From Simmondsia chinensis (taxonomy: Eukaryota > Streptophyta > Magnoliopsida > Caryophyllales > Simmondsiaceae), in assembly GCA_018398585.1 (NCBI GenBank), contig JAGTTD010000022.1:5586001-5650000 (forward strand): a stretch of 64,000 nucleotides of DNA, written 5' to 3'. The position numbers and the translations under genes are program-made. Of this stretch, positions 1-12,741 are shown in pieces. Each line of letters begins with the position of its first letter. Within the stretch, counting starts at the first letter, position 1. The notes below the pieces were generated by a model, which saw only the letters and a list, made by a program, of their open reading frames with translations, was not told the origin of the DNA and searched no databases.

Positions 1-424
1 GGCTAGTCGTGCACTGTCAACAACCTCTGTTTTATGTGTTTTTGGTATATTTTGCTATTTTTTTTTAAGTTCATGAAATTTGTGTTTGTTATGTATTATA
101 TAAAGTTCAGTATGAACTAATTTTGTCAACACCCTTCTTGCTTCACATTAAAATCACCAACAAAACAAAGAAATCAAATCGGGTTTAAGTACTTAGAATC
201 AGAACCACAACTTCAAAATGCATCATGTAACAACCCGTGCATATCATCAAGTGGATCATCTGACTCTCCATCATCAATACTCTCATCATTAACATCAGTA
301 GATAACAACTCATCTCCATGAAAAATCGAAAAATTTGTTTGAACGCCTTCCAAACTCAGTGTTCACGAACAATGTCTGGTTGAACAAACATCACAAAACC
401 ACATATCTATGGGACTTGATCCTA

Positions 425-1518
425 GAATTTTTTACCAAACTGGCACACTTTCAAAAAAAATGTACCAAAATGGCACATTTTCAAAAATATTTACCAAATT
501 GGCACACTTTACTGTAGCAGTATTAACGTACGCCGTTTAAAACGGCGTACGTTGATAAAATTTTTATTTTTTTTTTTTTTAAATGGGGGGACGCCGTTCA
601 TCCAAATTTTTTTTTTATTTTATTTTAATATTATTAATATTTTTTATTTTGTAAAAATGAGTTAGATATGGGTATTCAAAATTTTTTTAGGTACTTTTAC
701 TTCTTTATAATGTGTGTCAACACATAAATTATGTATGTTGACACACACTTAACGTACTCAAAATTACTACTTAAGTACTCAAAATTCTTTTAGGTACTCT
801 TACTTCTTTATGGTGTGTGTCGACACATAAATTATGTATGTCGACACACACTTAACGTACTCAAAATTACCACAAATACTCAAAATCACTACCCAACTAC
901 TCAATTTTTTTTTTTGTTACTCTTATTTTCTTTATAGTGTGTGTCGACATATAAATTACGTGTGTTGACACACATTTCACTTACTTAAATTCACCACCAA
1001 TATATTTAAAATCACTACCTAAATACTTAAAATTCTTTTAGGTATTCGTATATCTTTATGGTGTGTGTCGGCACATATTTAACGTACTCAAATTCACCAC
1101 CAATGTACTTAAAATCACTACCTAAGTACTCAAAATTCTTTTAGGTATTCTTATATTGGTGCTGAATTTGAGTACGTTAAATATGTGTCAACACATATTG
1201 TAAAAAAGTAAGAATACATAAAAGAATTTTGAGTACTTAAATATTAATTTTAAATACCCTTATTTAACCCATCTAAAAAAATAAATAATATTAATAATAT
1301 TAAAATTTAAAAAAAAAAAAAGGATTGGATGGGGGGACGCCGTTTCAAACGGCGTCCCCCCATTTGAAAAAAAAAAAATTTTTTTTATCAACGTACGCCG
1401 TTTTAAACGGCGTACGTTGATAATGCTACAGTAAAGTGTGCCAATTTGGTAAATATTTTTGAAACTGTGCCATTTTGGTAAATTTTTTTCGAAAGTGTGC
1501 CAATTTGGTAATTTATTC
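425..1518. mobile_element. Non-autonomous Mutator-like element (MITE-sized, 1.09 kb)
   Basis: The ends are long inverted repeats. The left end opens with gaattttttaccaaactgg and the reverse complement of the right end opens with gaataaattaccaaattgg; complementarity continues for about 230 bases on each side. Each arm has three ~30-base units built on 'taccaaaNtggcacactttc', then an actgtag block, then a palindrome gtacgccgttttaaacggcgtac, then a poly-T/A tract. A direct repeat cttgatccta flanks the element exactly (415-424 and 1519-1528), which fits the 9-10-bp duplications made by Mutator-type transposases. No transposase is encoded. The short ORFs read across the arms and are not genes. Confidence 0.85.
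660..1240. repeat. Diverged tandem repeats inside the 0.4-1.5 kb MULE
   Basis: A unit of roughly 105-125 bases recurs about five times. Each begins near 'attcttttaggtactc' (about 677, 785, 903, 1031 and 1136) and contains a tgtgtgtcgacacata segment, often with its inverse, then a stretch like 'acgtactcaaaatt'. The last unit is partly inverted. The units form the whole interior of the element, so it has no captured gene. Confidence 0.7.
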
Positions 1519-1528
1519 CTTGATCCTA

Positions 1529-2580
1529 CCATTTAAAAATGTAGTACTTTTTGCAGTGCTTATGTATTATTCCACTCCATTCATAAATTCTTGACTAAAC
1601 CTGGACAAATTTATCCAACTTTTTTGACCATCCATCAATCACTTCTCCTATAGAAGTCAAATTGAGAAGCATCACAAATTAGTTAATTCTTATAACTATA
1701 TTAAAGTCTATACTCATAATACAAAAAGTTTCATAGTATAAAATCTTCTTACATAGAAATGTATATTAGTGTCAATATATCAACCATATATTAACACAAC
1801 AAAGTACAACAATATCACAAATGTTGCAGATCAAATAATAATAGATAAAAATATGTCACATTCAATAAACTTGAACCTCATTTACATCATCTTCATGAGT
1901 ATAATCAATTACAAGCTCACTTTTCAATTAAAATTCCACTTCTAATTTCCATATTTAATTTTCTCAATCTCTAGTTTCTGACCAAAAATAATCAAAAATT
2001 AATTATAAAGAAAATACCGTCACCAACATAACAAATTTCCAATTACCTTCTTCTTTCTCTCACTCTCTACACACATTGGCATCCCAATAGAGAACTCAAC
2101 TAAAATCTAAATGGAAAATTTGGAGCTTTTTGTTGTCACAATAAGTGAACATTACCACTAACAACTAGCAAATGAACATTCATGCAAAAGTAACAAGAAA
2201 TTTCAACAGTTACCAAAACCCCTAAAATACACCAAAACGTGCACTTAAAACCCTAATATCAACAGCTTCATTCACTTCTAAACCCCAATTTACATCAAAA
2301 TCCAATGAAGTTAACAAAAAAATTGGATAAATTGAAGTACATATCAACAAAAAAAATAGACTGAAATAAAACAAATAGCATAGATTAACTCACTGGAAAG
2401 GCGACGAGAATGGAAACGTGGATAAGCAAACAGATGAAGAAGAAAAGGAAGAATGAAGACAGTTAAAAGACCGAAAAAATCGTGCAATTTAATTAATTTT
2501 GGAGAATAAAATTTGAGTGGGAGCAGGAGAATGAAATTTGAGAGAGTGAGAGATGAAAATCGAGCTGGAAGAGAAGGGGA
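1529..2580. other. No gene recognised; AT-rich DNA
   Basis: I see no long reading frame with family features. The minus-strand ORF at 2344-2604 starts beside the gcggtt-rich repeats and looks like low-complexity pyrimidine-rich DNA, possibly a 5' leader of a DNA transposon reading leftward. Confidence 0.5.
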
Positions 2581-2880
2581 GCAGGGCGGCAAGACGCGGT
2601 CCACGCGGTTTAGAGGTAAACCGTGTTTTATAAACGCGGTTATAGTTCGAGTGAAACACGTCCATGAGACGCGGTTTTCTTAATGCAATTTTATTTAAAT
2701 GTTGTTGGGCACTGGTAATAAGCCGCGTTAATTAAACGCAGTTTACTTTAGAAACGCATTTTTTTGATGCAGTTTTATCTGAAAATAAACGCGTTTTTTT
2801 AACACGGTTTTATTTTAGTATAACTGTGTTTTTTAAATGCGGTTTATTTGTTGCGACATGATCCGCAAACAAGTAAATAT
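2580..2880. repeat. Clustered gcggttt-type motifs (DNA-transposon subterminal repeats?)
   Basis: Many variants of aaacgcggtt occur here in both orientations within 300 bases (for example acgcggtttagag, aaacgcggttatag, aaacgcgttttttt and aatgcggttt). Dense short motifs of this kind are typical of CACTA (En/Spm) subterminal regions. I cannot identify the terminal CACTA sequence for this copy, so the assignment is tentative. Confidence 0.45.
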
Positions 2881-2935
2881 TTTATTTTCAGCATTATTTC
2901 TTTTATTTTTTTTATTTTTGAGCATTATTTTGAGA

Positions 2936-3223
2936 ACCGGCTCTAATATATATTTGATAGTCTAGTATCATAAAATATTCGATACAATAGGATAATAACT
3001 CAATTGTATCGAAAAACTTTAGATACTATAGAATTTTTAGTATCAGTTACAAAATTTTCCGATACAATAACAATTTTCCCGCTACAATGCGCCACCATGT
3101 TGCTTTAAGTGTCCATAACCTTAGTATCAGTAGCATGTATCCGATATAATTAATGTCTTTTTGTATCGGTTCACATATCCGATACTAAATTTTTCGATAC
3201 TAAAGGTCATTTTTCTTGTAGTG
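2936..3223. mobile_element. CACTA-like element end with subterminal gatac motifs
   Basis: The segment ends in ttcttgtagtg, which on the other strand reads cactacaagaa, the classic start of CACTA elements. The 280 bases before it are packed with gatac/gtatc-based motifs in both orientations (ccgatacaa, gtatcgg, gatactaaa), as expected for transposase-binding subterminal repeats. The opposite end was not found, so this is probably a fragment. Confidence 0.55.
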
Positions 3224-4079
3224 GTCGTCGCTGGAGCGTGGTAGGAGGTGAGAGAATTTGGGGTGTGGCAGTGAAATGAAGCGAAGAGGGTCTCGTGCCC
3301 TTTTTACTTGTCCGCCTCTTTTTTTTTAATTAATTACTAAATTTATTTAACTATGACATTAATTTTATTGTAAGTAATGGAGGGAAAATAAAAATTTGAG
3401 AGAAAAGGGAAAAAATTAAAGAGGAAAATGAAAATTAAGGAGGGAAACAAAAATTGAGTAAAAAAGAATTAAGTACTATTAATTTTTTAAAATTTAAAAC
3501 TAGTGACTTTGTTTGTTAATAATGGTATTTTTAATATTATAAGAATAATACTAACAATAAATTTGTCTGTTAGTAAATGTCTCTATCAGTATTAGTCCAA
3601 TATTAAAAATTTATTTGTTGGTAATATGATTTTGTCCTTTGGTAATAGTTATTAGTAATGAGTGAAGTACAAATATAAAAATAAAATAAGTAAATAAAAT
3701 TAAAAATGGAGGGAAAATAAAATTGAAGAGGAAAAATAAAAATTTTTGAAAACATTATTATTATTATTATTATTAGTATTATTTAAAGACAATATTATCT
3801 AAATATATGTTCAATTATAACTTATTCCGATTATGAGGTGTACTAAGTTTTTAGTTCATAAAGTTTGTGAAATAATGTTTTAATATGATAAGTTTCATAT
3901 GTTTTATAAAATCGTCCAAATAGCAGTAAGAAAGAATAAAAATGGGGCATAGTTACACCAATACAGATCGTTATTTAAACTATTTTTTAATTTTATTTTT
4001 TGACTAAAAAGTTATTTCACAAAAGGCACTATAAAATTGATATATCAAACTTCATGGCATTAATATATAAATTGCTCTA

Positions 4080-4521
4080 ATAAAATTTTTTATAATTACT
4101 AATTTGACCAAAGAATTTGTTTATCGATAAATACATCTATTGGTATTAATTTAATCGATACCAACAAAATTTATTTTATTTAGCAATGATCTAGTCAATA
4201 CCAACAAAATTTATTTCTACAGATATTGAGCTAATCAGTACCAACAATGCTTATTTCTGTTGGCATTGAGTTAGTCAATACCAACAGTACTTATTTCTGT
4301 TGGCATTGAGGTAGTCAATACCAACAGAAATCGATTCTGTTGGGATTGATTGTATCAATACCAACAGAAATCTATTTTTGTTGGGACTAAATCTTTATTA
4401 TTTTTATTTTTTACTCCTTCTAAGTCATTACCAACAGTAACATTTTGTTGTTGGTAATGTACAACCATTACCAACAGAACCTGAAATACTATTGTTGGTA
4501 ATGGTCACTTTTTTTGTAGTG
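4080..4521. mobile_element. Second CACTA-like element end with ataccaaca motifs
   Basis: It ends in tttttttgtagtg, the reverse complement of cactacaaaaaaa. Inside are at least eight copies of caataccaaca or ttgttggtaatg alternating in orientation. The motif differs from that of the end at 2936-3223, so this is a different family. Sequence from 3500 on also has ttggtaat-like motifs and may belong to the same element; the 5' terminus was not seen. Confidence 0.55.
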
Positions 4522-5420
4522 GTAGTTGAGGGGGTAAAAGGAGCTCAAGTTCAAGGGACTTTGTAGAAAGCTGCAAGACAAATAGTTTTCAAGCTTGAGG
4601 TAGTTACTTTGAGCACTATTTAAAAGACATAAGCCTCAAGCCTATCTAACAGAACGTGAGGCATCTAGAAGGAACTCTAGCAGAAAAAGCGAACATTGGG
4701 CATCCAGAAAGATGCTCAAGCACACCAATTCGGGACACGTTCTTGCCTACTCAGCATGTCAACGAAGCTTTGGGGCCAACACGAGAAGAAAATGCCATGG
4801 AATTAGGATGCAAAAGTTATTTCTATTTACTATAAATAAGAGATACTATTGCAGTTATAAAGGGTCCAGCACCACTCGCACAAACTTCTTAAAGTTTCTT
4901 TACAGCACACTTATGCTTTTTTCCTAGTAGTAGCATAACATAGCCTAGCTTAACGTAGCATAGATCATTGTTGTACTTGTTTTCATCAGAGTAATACAGT
5001 TCTTCAGATTTTAGGTATAAACTCTTTATTTTAATCTGTTCCAACAATTAACAAGTTGAGATTTGAGGTGTTAACTTAAGGCTTTGATGGTCAAGGCTTG
5101 ACCTTGATTGCGTTGGTCTTAAAACCATTGTCACTGTTTAATAAATAAGGTGAACTAAAGTTTGCGTTATTATTTTCAGGGTTTTGACGGCCAAGGCTTA
5201 ACCTTGATTACGTTGGTCCTCATCCAGTGATCCGAATATGATTTGCTTCATTTTAATCTTGCCAGACTCTAACTCATTCAAGTTATTACAAGTCAAGGGT
5301 GCCAGGACTCGGGCTTGTAAGTGGACTGTTGAGCTCTTGAGTTTGTCTCCACCTCAGTTCTTAACTTTTAAGTGTACCAGGAAAAGTGTCTATAGGCCTG
5401 CTCCATCACTATAACTACTA
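4522..5420 (+). other. Possible LTR-like sequence with a repeated 33-base motif
   Basis: There is a TATA-like stretch (ctataaataagag) near 4838-4850 followed by a pyrimidine-rich leader. A 33-base motif (gatggtcaaggcttg...) at 5086-5118 recurs at 5186-5218 with few changes. No protein family is recognisable. An LTR or its untranslated leader is the likeliest explanation, but no paired copy or target duplication was found. Confidence 0.3.
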
Positions 5421-5989
5421 GAGTTAGGTCCATATCCTTTTACTTTTCTGTCAAACATATATATTTGAAAATCCATAAACATATAAAAGTCTCCTTAAGC
5501 CGAACATAAGCAGAACCCATGTATTTATTGCAAACCAAAGTTGGATACATTAAAAGCACCATCCCTTTTCTTTCGAAAAGGTGAGTGGTCGAGGTCAAAG
5601 ATGTGCGGTCTAGAACGAAGGTTCCCTAGTCACAGCGAGTCCCAATTTGCATGTTTGTTTGAATTTATATTTATGTTGACCACATTCATACACTTAATGG
5701 ACAAATAAAGCGCTATGATCGCTTTGAGTTCTGCGATGTTTGTGTATGCTTACTTACATGCAAGTTGCTATTCGGCCATAGATCAGGTTCCGGGTTCTTT
5801 CCTCGAACTCCCGGATGGGTAGTCGTTCCCAGTTCCTAAAAGTGCTAAAATGAGCAGAGCGAAGGGCTTTAGAGGGAAAAGGGGAAGTGAGAGCGAGCTT
5901 TAATTAAACAATTAACAGCAAGGCTGTAGTTTACTAATAAGGACTCAAACATATGGAAAACAATAAAATATAGTGCACTGCTTGGATTG

Positions 5990-7560
5990 AACTATGACTT
6001 TTCATATTGAACCTGTTAAAACTAGGATGGACACATCATAGTTCGTTCATACATATACTTCAGTCCCATCCCCGTTGATGTTTCTACAATCTTTTTACGA
6101 CATAGGCCTTTTGTCAATGGATCTTTAAGGTTCTTTTCAGATTTTACATAGTATAGTGATATCAATCCACTTTTCAGCAGATCCTTCGCGATCTTATGTC
6201 TGAGACGAACGTGTCACCTCTTGCCATTGTATTTTTTTATTCTTCGCACAACAATTGCAGCTTGACTGTTACAATGCGGTGCTATTCATAAAGCTGGCTG
6301 CCTACAATGGCACATCTCCCAATAAGCTTCTGAGCCACCTGATTTCATGACCTGCCAACTCAAGAGCAATAAAATTAGACTCCACATTCGAAGTGGCAGT
6401 GCAAGATTGTTTCAAAGATTTCCAAGATAAAGCAACTCCAACTAATGTGAACACATATCCAGTAGTGGAATTATTTTATTTATTATCAGATACCCAAATA
6501 GCATCACATTATCCTTCCAGTACAGTAGGAAATCTCGCAAAATGAAGTCCCCAATCCATGGTTCCTTTTAAATATTTAAGCAATCTTTTTAATGCGTTCC
6601 AATGCCCTTGGTTAGGATTATGTGTATATCTACTAAGTCTGCTCGCTCGTATATGCAATGTCAGGTCTAGTGTAGTTCGTTAGGAAAATAACACTACCAA
6701 TGATTTTGGCCTACTCAGATAGGCATATAGCAGCACTTTAATGTTTAATTAAATGCACGTTGGGATCATAAGGTGTTCTTATGGGATCAACATTAAATAT
6801 ATTGAACTTTCAAAGTATCAATTCAACTTGGTAAGACTAACCAGGCTTATACCTTTAGGAGTTTTCATAATCTTAACTCCTTAATTCATGTCTGTTTCAT
6901 CTAAATCTTTCATTTCAAATTTACAGCTTAGAATGTTTTTAGTCTGCTGACAACATTCAAGTTTGCGCCAAATATTAGCATATCATCAACATATAAACAT
7001 ACAATAACCCATCCATTCGAATTAGACTTAGAGTACACACATGAGTCACCATCATTTACAAAGAAGTTATTAGCGATTAGCATGCGATTTAATTTCTCAT
7101 GCCACTATTTTGGTGCCTATTTAAGATCGTATAGAGATTTTACAAACTTTATTTCTAGACCTGGAATGACAAAACCTTCATGTTTCTCTATATAAATCTT
7201 TGTCTAAGTCAACATTAAGAAATGTTGGTTTGACAACTGTTTAATGCACTACCAAATTATGAATCGACAAAGTGCAAATAAAGTTCTAATCATGGCTATT
7301 TTAATGACTGGTGAATAAGTGTTAAGATAGTCAACTCCCTTTTACAGGGTATAACCCTTAACCACTAACCTTGCGTTAAATTTATTTAATAAGCCATCAG
7401 TCTTATCTTTCTTTTAAATAGCCACTTGCAGCCATTTGGTTTACATCCTCTAAGAATATTTCCCGTTTGGAAAGGGGTAATAAAATCAGGTCCGAATTTG
7501 GTTTCTTTCTTAGCTCTTTTACTTCATCTAATTTCAAGATTGATATCATTAGTGCAACTA
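5990..7560 (-). pseudogene. Decayed Ty1/Copia reverse transcriptase-RNase H
   Basis: Read on the minus strand, fragments of Copia pol appear in order. A KWLFKRK-type RT start lies near 7400. The catalytic stretch YVDDMLIFGANL is at about 6965-7000, [18 protein letters not shown] near 6690, and the RNase H core GYVFTL...[10 protein letters not shown] near 6440. A KRPM-type tail lies near 6100. Every part is interrupted by stops and frameshifts, so nothing functional remains. The gene is cut at about 7612 by the LTR-like repeat that follows. The segment to the left (5420-5990) is probably its 3' untranslated/LTR region. Confidence 0.75.
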
Positions 7561-7612
7561 TGATCATTGCTAGCTAACATTGTGCGAGAAGGCAAATTAA
7601 TAGGTTGTGCTA

Positions 7613-8073
7613 TTGGGAATATATTTCAAACATTTCCAAAGATCAGCTTGCGTGGGAGCAGCAAAAAATCAATTTAAAATTCTTAATTTTAAATCTAAAG
7701 CCTTAACCTAATTAAACTATTTAGTTAGATCTAGATCTTACTCTAATAGGTTTATAATATGACAAACAAAAAACATAGAATAAAACAAATATAATCATAG
7801 TATGTGGAATAAACGAAATAAAGGAAATCAGATTAAATATCAAATATTTAATTTACACATACCTGAAGCGTAAATCCCGATTGCGACTTAAAGATCGAAA
7901 AATAGAACAAGAACATCTTGTCACCTCATGGTCTTCTTTACAATGACCTCTTCTAGCACTAAGAATGTGGGCTCCAAAAAATATTTACCAGAAGAATTTT
8001 CAAAGAGAAATTCCTCTTTTTTAATTTTCCAAAAAATCATACTTTCTAGAGAATTGTTGAGATGCTAAACTAG
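7613..8073 (-). repeat. LTR fragment, left copy of a minus-strand LTR element
   Basis: About 460 bases here match 10201-10614 continued at 12534-12583, including blocks such as taaaattcttaattttaaat, gtcttctt and gctaaact. The match resumes exactly across the LTR element inserted at 10615. The left copy lacks a primer site at its outer edge, which fits a 3' LTR of an element transcribed leftward; its U3 part is missing. Confidence 0.6.
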
Positions 8074-10179
8074 CAGTAGACTAGGGAACTCTAAGCAACT
8101 ACTAGTGCTCTACATATACTAAAACATATTAAATTTCAGTGAGCATAACGAAATAGGCAAGTAATATAGATACTAGTATTGATCGCAATGCATGAGATAA
8201 CAACTAGTCTGAAATCAAAACTGTAAACAAGCCATATAATGTACATGATTATTTTTCTTACTTTTAGCAAACAACCAAAGTTTGGAGTTCACAAATTGGA
8301 CACTTACATGTACGCTGCGGGGACCCTACCAAATGACCCAAAACTCCCCGTCGGCATGACTGAATTGAGATATCAGAAGCGTGAGAACATTTCTCAATAA
8401 ATATATTTTCTTGTAAACTTTTTATTAAACATATTTAACATGCCACTTTTCCCTCAGCCTCTAAGATCATACAACAGAGCTCCTCAAGGAGGCTAATGTA
8501 GATCAAATGTACACCGCTAGCTCGACATCCATACAAGGCCACGAAGTACTCCACGTTGGTGTGGCTGCACCCGTTTTTCCTGCATTTCTGTCTATTATAA
8601 GAGAGGACTAACCTTGTATTAAGCAAATGAACGCTCTCCTTGGGGAGTTGCGCCCACCTACTATACTGCTAGATCGGTAATAGAGGCCATAAGCATTCGT
8701 TTAGAAGCTTGCTTACGTTTGGTATTTCGAGTCTTGTGAAACTTTTAATAATTTCAACAAACAAACAAAGCATATAATCCACTTAATCATTCTCTGTATG
8801 TGTGCAATGATGAGCTAACCAATCTACCCGTTACTCCATGGGAGAGAGGCGTAATGAATTTTCAATAACGTTAGAACAATTCTCAATTTATATGTTTCCT
8901 AAACCTAATTAAATCAACATTTCTACCTTGGTCTCTAATACAGTATCACAATGCTCCCTAGGAGACTATCACACTATACTAGTCAAGTGTATACCATTAC
9001 CTAGACGTTAGTACAAGTAAACAAGATACATCGCAGATACACAGTCATATATTTTTTTTTTCCCCGTATCTCCATCTATCCTTAAGAAATCCGACCCTGT
9101 ATTCTGCGAACAAATGCCCTCTTCGGGTAGTACTGCCTATTCACTATACTATTAGACTGGCAATGGAGACCGTAAGGATTCAACTCCTGAACCTCGCTCC
9201 CACTTAAAACAATGGATCTTTCTTTTAAGTTTGTTTTTCTTATAATTAATATAGAATCACATTCTAACTTTTATTTAACAATTAAATAAACCCTAATCCT
9301 ATTAGATTTCTTTAATTATCCAACCTATGTAATCTAATCTCATTCCATATATTATGAGAATTTTTCTTTCAAATAATTCAATTTTTGAATTATCTAATCT
9401 CATTAGATTTATTTGAAAAAAATTCTCCCATTCGATGAAATCAAATATTTCACCAAGTTGCATATTTACAAGGCCTTCTAACTTTATTCATATTATACAT
9501 AATATTTAACTCATTTAAATAATATCAAACATGTGAACAAAATTTCATAAGTATCCTATTATCAAATCTTTTGAATAACATTATTTAATGCCAAAACATT
9601 GAAACAATTGAATATTTTTCTAAAACACTTTTAGAGAAGATTATCATACAATCTTAATTCGGATCTCATCCTAATTAATTATTTATTTAAAATTATTTAA
9701 ATAATAAAAAATTTTAAAAATTTTATATTAATAAAGGGACATATCACCTTTTCCTTCTTTTTTAATTTAATTTAGATAAATAAATAATTATTTTAGATTT
9801 TAATCTCATTCGATCATAAACCAAACATCTAATCCTATTAGTTTTGGATTTTCATTAAATATTCAACAATTGAATATTTTACACCTTGGTTCAAAATCTA
9901 ATCACATTAGAATAATAATCTAAACTGTTCAATTCTTTAAATATTTAATTTTATTTGATCCGATTTAGAACTACTCTCCTTGATTGAATCATGACTCATC
10001 TAAAATTTTAAACAATTTAAAAATTTTTAATGATCATTCAATCTTATTATTAAACTCTTTAACAACAATCTTCAGGATTACATTTTTCTTTTAAGGAAAT
10101 CCACAATTTCATCTTTTTGGTAATTCTACGGACTTCTATTTTAACCTGATATTTTTAATGTCAGTCGTGAGCATATTCT
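8074..10179 (-). mobile_element. Non-coding interior between the two LTR-like copies
   Basis: The stretch contains no recognisable gag or pol. Two diverged copies of a ~260-base segment lie about 500 bases apart (roughly 8430-8700 and 8930-9190); both include a tactatact(g/a)ttaga-like block followed by a 'gtaatagagg/gcaatggaga' block. The remainder is AT-rich. Confidence 0.45.
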
Positions 10180-10199
10180 GAGTAGGCTCTGATAGTAAT
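10180..10199 (-). other. Primer-binding site of the minus-strand LTR element
   Basis: On the minus strand the LTR ends ccccaaca and is followed by attactatcagagcctac, close to the tRNA-iMet complement (tggtatcagagc) used by many plant Copia and Gypsy elements. This fixes orientation and the inner edge of the right LTR. Confidence 0.6.
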
Positions 10200-10614
10200 T
10201 GTTGGGGACATATTTAAAAAAAATTCCCCAAATTAGCTTGAGCGGTCATCACGGAACACCAGTTTAAAATTCTTAATTTTAAATCTAAAGTCCCGACTTA
10301 ATTAAACTTTTTAATTAGATCTAGACTTTACTCCAATAGAGTCATAATATGACAAACAAAAAACATCGAATAAAAGAAATATAATCATGATATGTAGAAT
10401 AAACGAAATAAAGGAAAACAAATTAAATATCAAATATTTAATTTAGACATACCTAAAGTGTGAATCCTGATTTTGACTTGAAGATCTGAAAATAGAAGAA
10501 GAACATCTTGACACCTCAAGGTCTTCTTCGCAGTGACATCTTCTATCACCGGGAGTGTGGGCTCCGAAAATATTCACTAGGAGAAATATAAAAGAGATTT
10601 CCTCTGTCATGTAC

Positions 10615-10901
10615 CCGAGCATAGGAAGCACACATTATCATAGACCCGATGTGTTTATGCTTGTTAGGCTAGTTTGTTAGGATATTTTGAATAGCTATTT
10701 TATATAAAGGGAGGCAAGCCTCTTTGTAAGTTTCAATCTTAAAATTAATCAAAGTCATTCTTACTTTCGTCTCTTACTCTCTCTAAATCTCTCTCTCTCC
10801 CTCATTCCCAACTCTTCTAATTCTGTTATCATCTTCAATTCTTTTTATCTCTTTATCTCTGCCCTATTCTAATTCTTTCTCCATCACGTTGGTTCGTGAC
10901 A
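10615..10901 (+). repeat. 5' LTR of the 1.9-kb element
   Basis: Starts tgtcatg, ends cgtgaca. It has a TATA-like tatataaaggg near 10703 and a long CT-rich stretch (about 10735-10880). It matches the 3' LTR along its length with many single-base differences and one or two small gaps, so the insertion is old. Confidence 0.8.
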
Positions 10902-12228
10902 TTTGGTATCAGAGCTCGATCTTGGGCTAAAATGTTTGCAATTTCATGGTTGATCATTGATTCTACACTAGCGAAGGGTAAAAATAACCCTACAATGATG
11001 AAAATTGATTGCCAGGTTTGGTACAGAAAGTGATGAAGTCCCAACAGTTGCTCGAAGTCATATAACAAAACAGCATGCAGATGCTTGCATTTTGGCAACA
11101 ACTGGTGGTGAATTTGTCCCAGCGTGCAATTTCTACGAGGAGTTAGGAAGCAGAGGTAAGATTGCATGAGTTTAGGGCAAATGTGGGGTAAATTAATGGT
11201 GGCAAGCCTCTGATCTTAGGGACATTTCCTATCAAGAATGCAATTCAATACTCAAACCTTCCAAAATCAAAACCCATTTTGAAGCATAGCGTGAAAAAGG
11301 TGACCAAAATTGTAGGATTTTCAAATGGGAGTACTAACCTGAAACTTGTGAAGAGGTGATGTGAACTTCAATAAAGAAATGTTAAAAGAAAGCAAAAATT
11401 GCCAAGCGCCTCACACCCCCAAAATTTTTTTCGGCTTTAAAATAATGACAAATTGGTAAAGGTGTTGGTAGTGCACGAAGCAAGTTGTCGGTTCTAGGAA
11501 AAGTGCCACTGACCAGGTCTCTTATAAATTTAGGTCGGGTATGCTACCATAAGGTAAACATGAGGTTAAGTGGTTCCAATAAGAAGGCCAAGAAAACTCG
11601 AGCATGGGAACGCTTCCCTCGAACCGGAATTGGTACAAGAAGCGCAATACGATTACTCGCATTACATCAGAAACTTTTAATCCTTGAGGACAAGGATTAT
11701 TTCATCAACCGGGAACTAGTGGGCAAGCACCCGAGGAGTCGGTTGGTCGGCATATAAAAGGGAATCGATTAGCATGCATGGACAAACATGGTTTTGGATA
11801 GAGGTTGTTGTAGGTAGATATAGAATATATTAATATATTGTTACATAACACATAGTGGGATATTTTTCATGTATTAGTTAGTTGTTATATAATGTAGCAG
11901 ATTGCTACTTGATATTAGTAGTTTGTTGCAAGATGTGTTAGGTTGTTGTGTGGTTAATTAGGATTGTTACTTTGATGTAGTAGAATTTATCATATGCAAT
12001 ACTTGGTAGTCATTGATATATTAGGAGGTCGTTGATGTAATAATGACATATAACGCATTTACCCTCCCTTGTTCAAGCCGACACTTCTGTGAACACACGG
12101 AAAAACAACTTATACAATGTTGTTGGTATTGTTAGCATTGATGCTAAAAATTGGAGGTTTGAACTATCGCCAAACCCAATTCTAAAATTCCATATTTGAG
12201 GACAAGGATGGTTTGAAGGGGTGGGAAT

Positions 12229-12533
12229 TGTCATGTACTTCAGCATGGGAGGCACACATTGTCATAGACCCAAAATAGTTATGCTTGTTCGGCTAGTTTG
12301 TTAGGATATTTTGAATAGTTATTTTGTATAAAAGGGAGGCAAGCCTCTTTGTAAGCATCATTCCAAGAAATAATCAAAGTCATTCTTACTTTCTCATCTC
12401 TTACTGCCTATAAATCTCACTCTCTCATCCCCAGTTCTTTTAATTCTCTTCTCATCTCCAATTCTTTTTATCACTTTATCTCATCCCTATTCTAATTCTT
12501 CCCCGTCACATAAGTTCGTGACATCCCCCTTTT
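12229..12533 (+). repeat. 3' LTR of the 1.9-kb element
   Basis: Partner of the LTR at 10615. It retains the TATA-like stretch (gtataaaaggg near 12327), the CT-rich block and the terminal gttcgtgaca. Confidence 0.8.
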
Positions 12534-12741
12534 TAATTTTTTGAAAAATCATATTCTTTAGAGAATTATTCATATGCTAAACTGAGTTTCCAAAACCCCT
12601 ATTTATAATAGGCCTTGGGTAGAAAATACTTTAAAAGTGTCAATGTGGGATTCTAAGACAAACAAAAAAAAAACCATGTTTAAAACTTGTAAAATGACTC
12701 CGTATCATTTAGAAAAAAATCCAATGAACCGACGTCAAAAC

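Larger units (their letters stand above)
10615..12533 (+). mobile_element. Short LTR retrotransposon lacking pol (1.9 kb)
   Basis: Two LTRs flank a 1.33-kb interior: 10615-10901 and 12229-12533, both starting tgtcatgtac and ending gttcgtgaca. A tRNA-Met primer site (tggtatcagagc) is at 10904-10915 and a purine tract (aaggggtgggaat) precedes the 3' LTR. Target duplications are tcctc (10610-10614) and tcccc (12534-12538), 4 of 5 matching. The interior has a gag-like start (glutamine-rich, about 10930-11160) and near the 3' side a gaggacaagg block typical of the region just before the 3' LTR in Gypsy elements. RT and integrase are absent, so it depended on a helper. Confidence 0.8.

Noticed and set aside
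2344..2604. 86-codon hydrophobic ORF
   Set aside because: Beside transposon subterminal repeats, pyrimidine-rich composition, no homology recognised.
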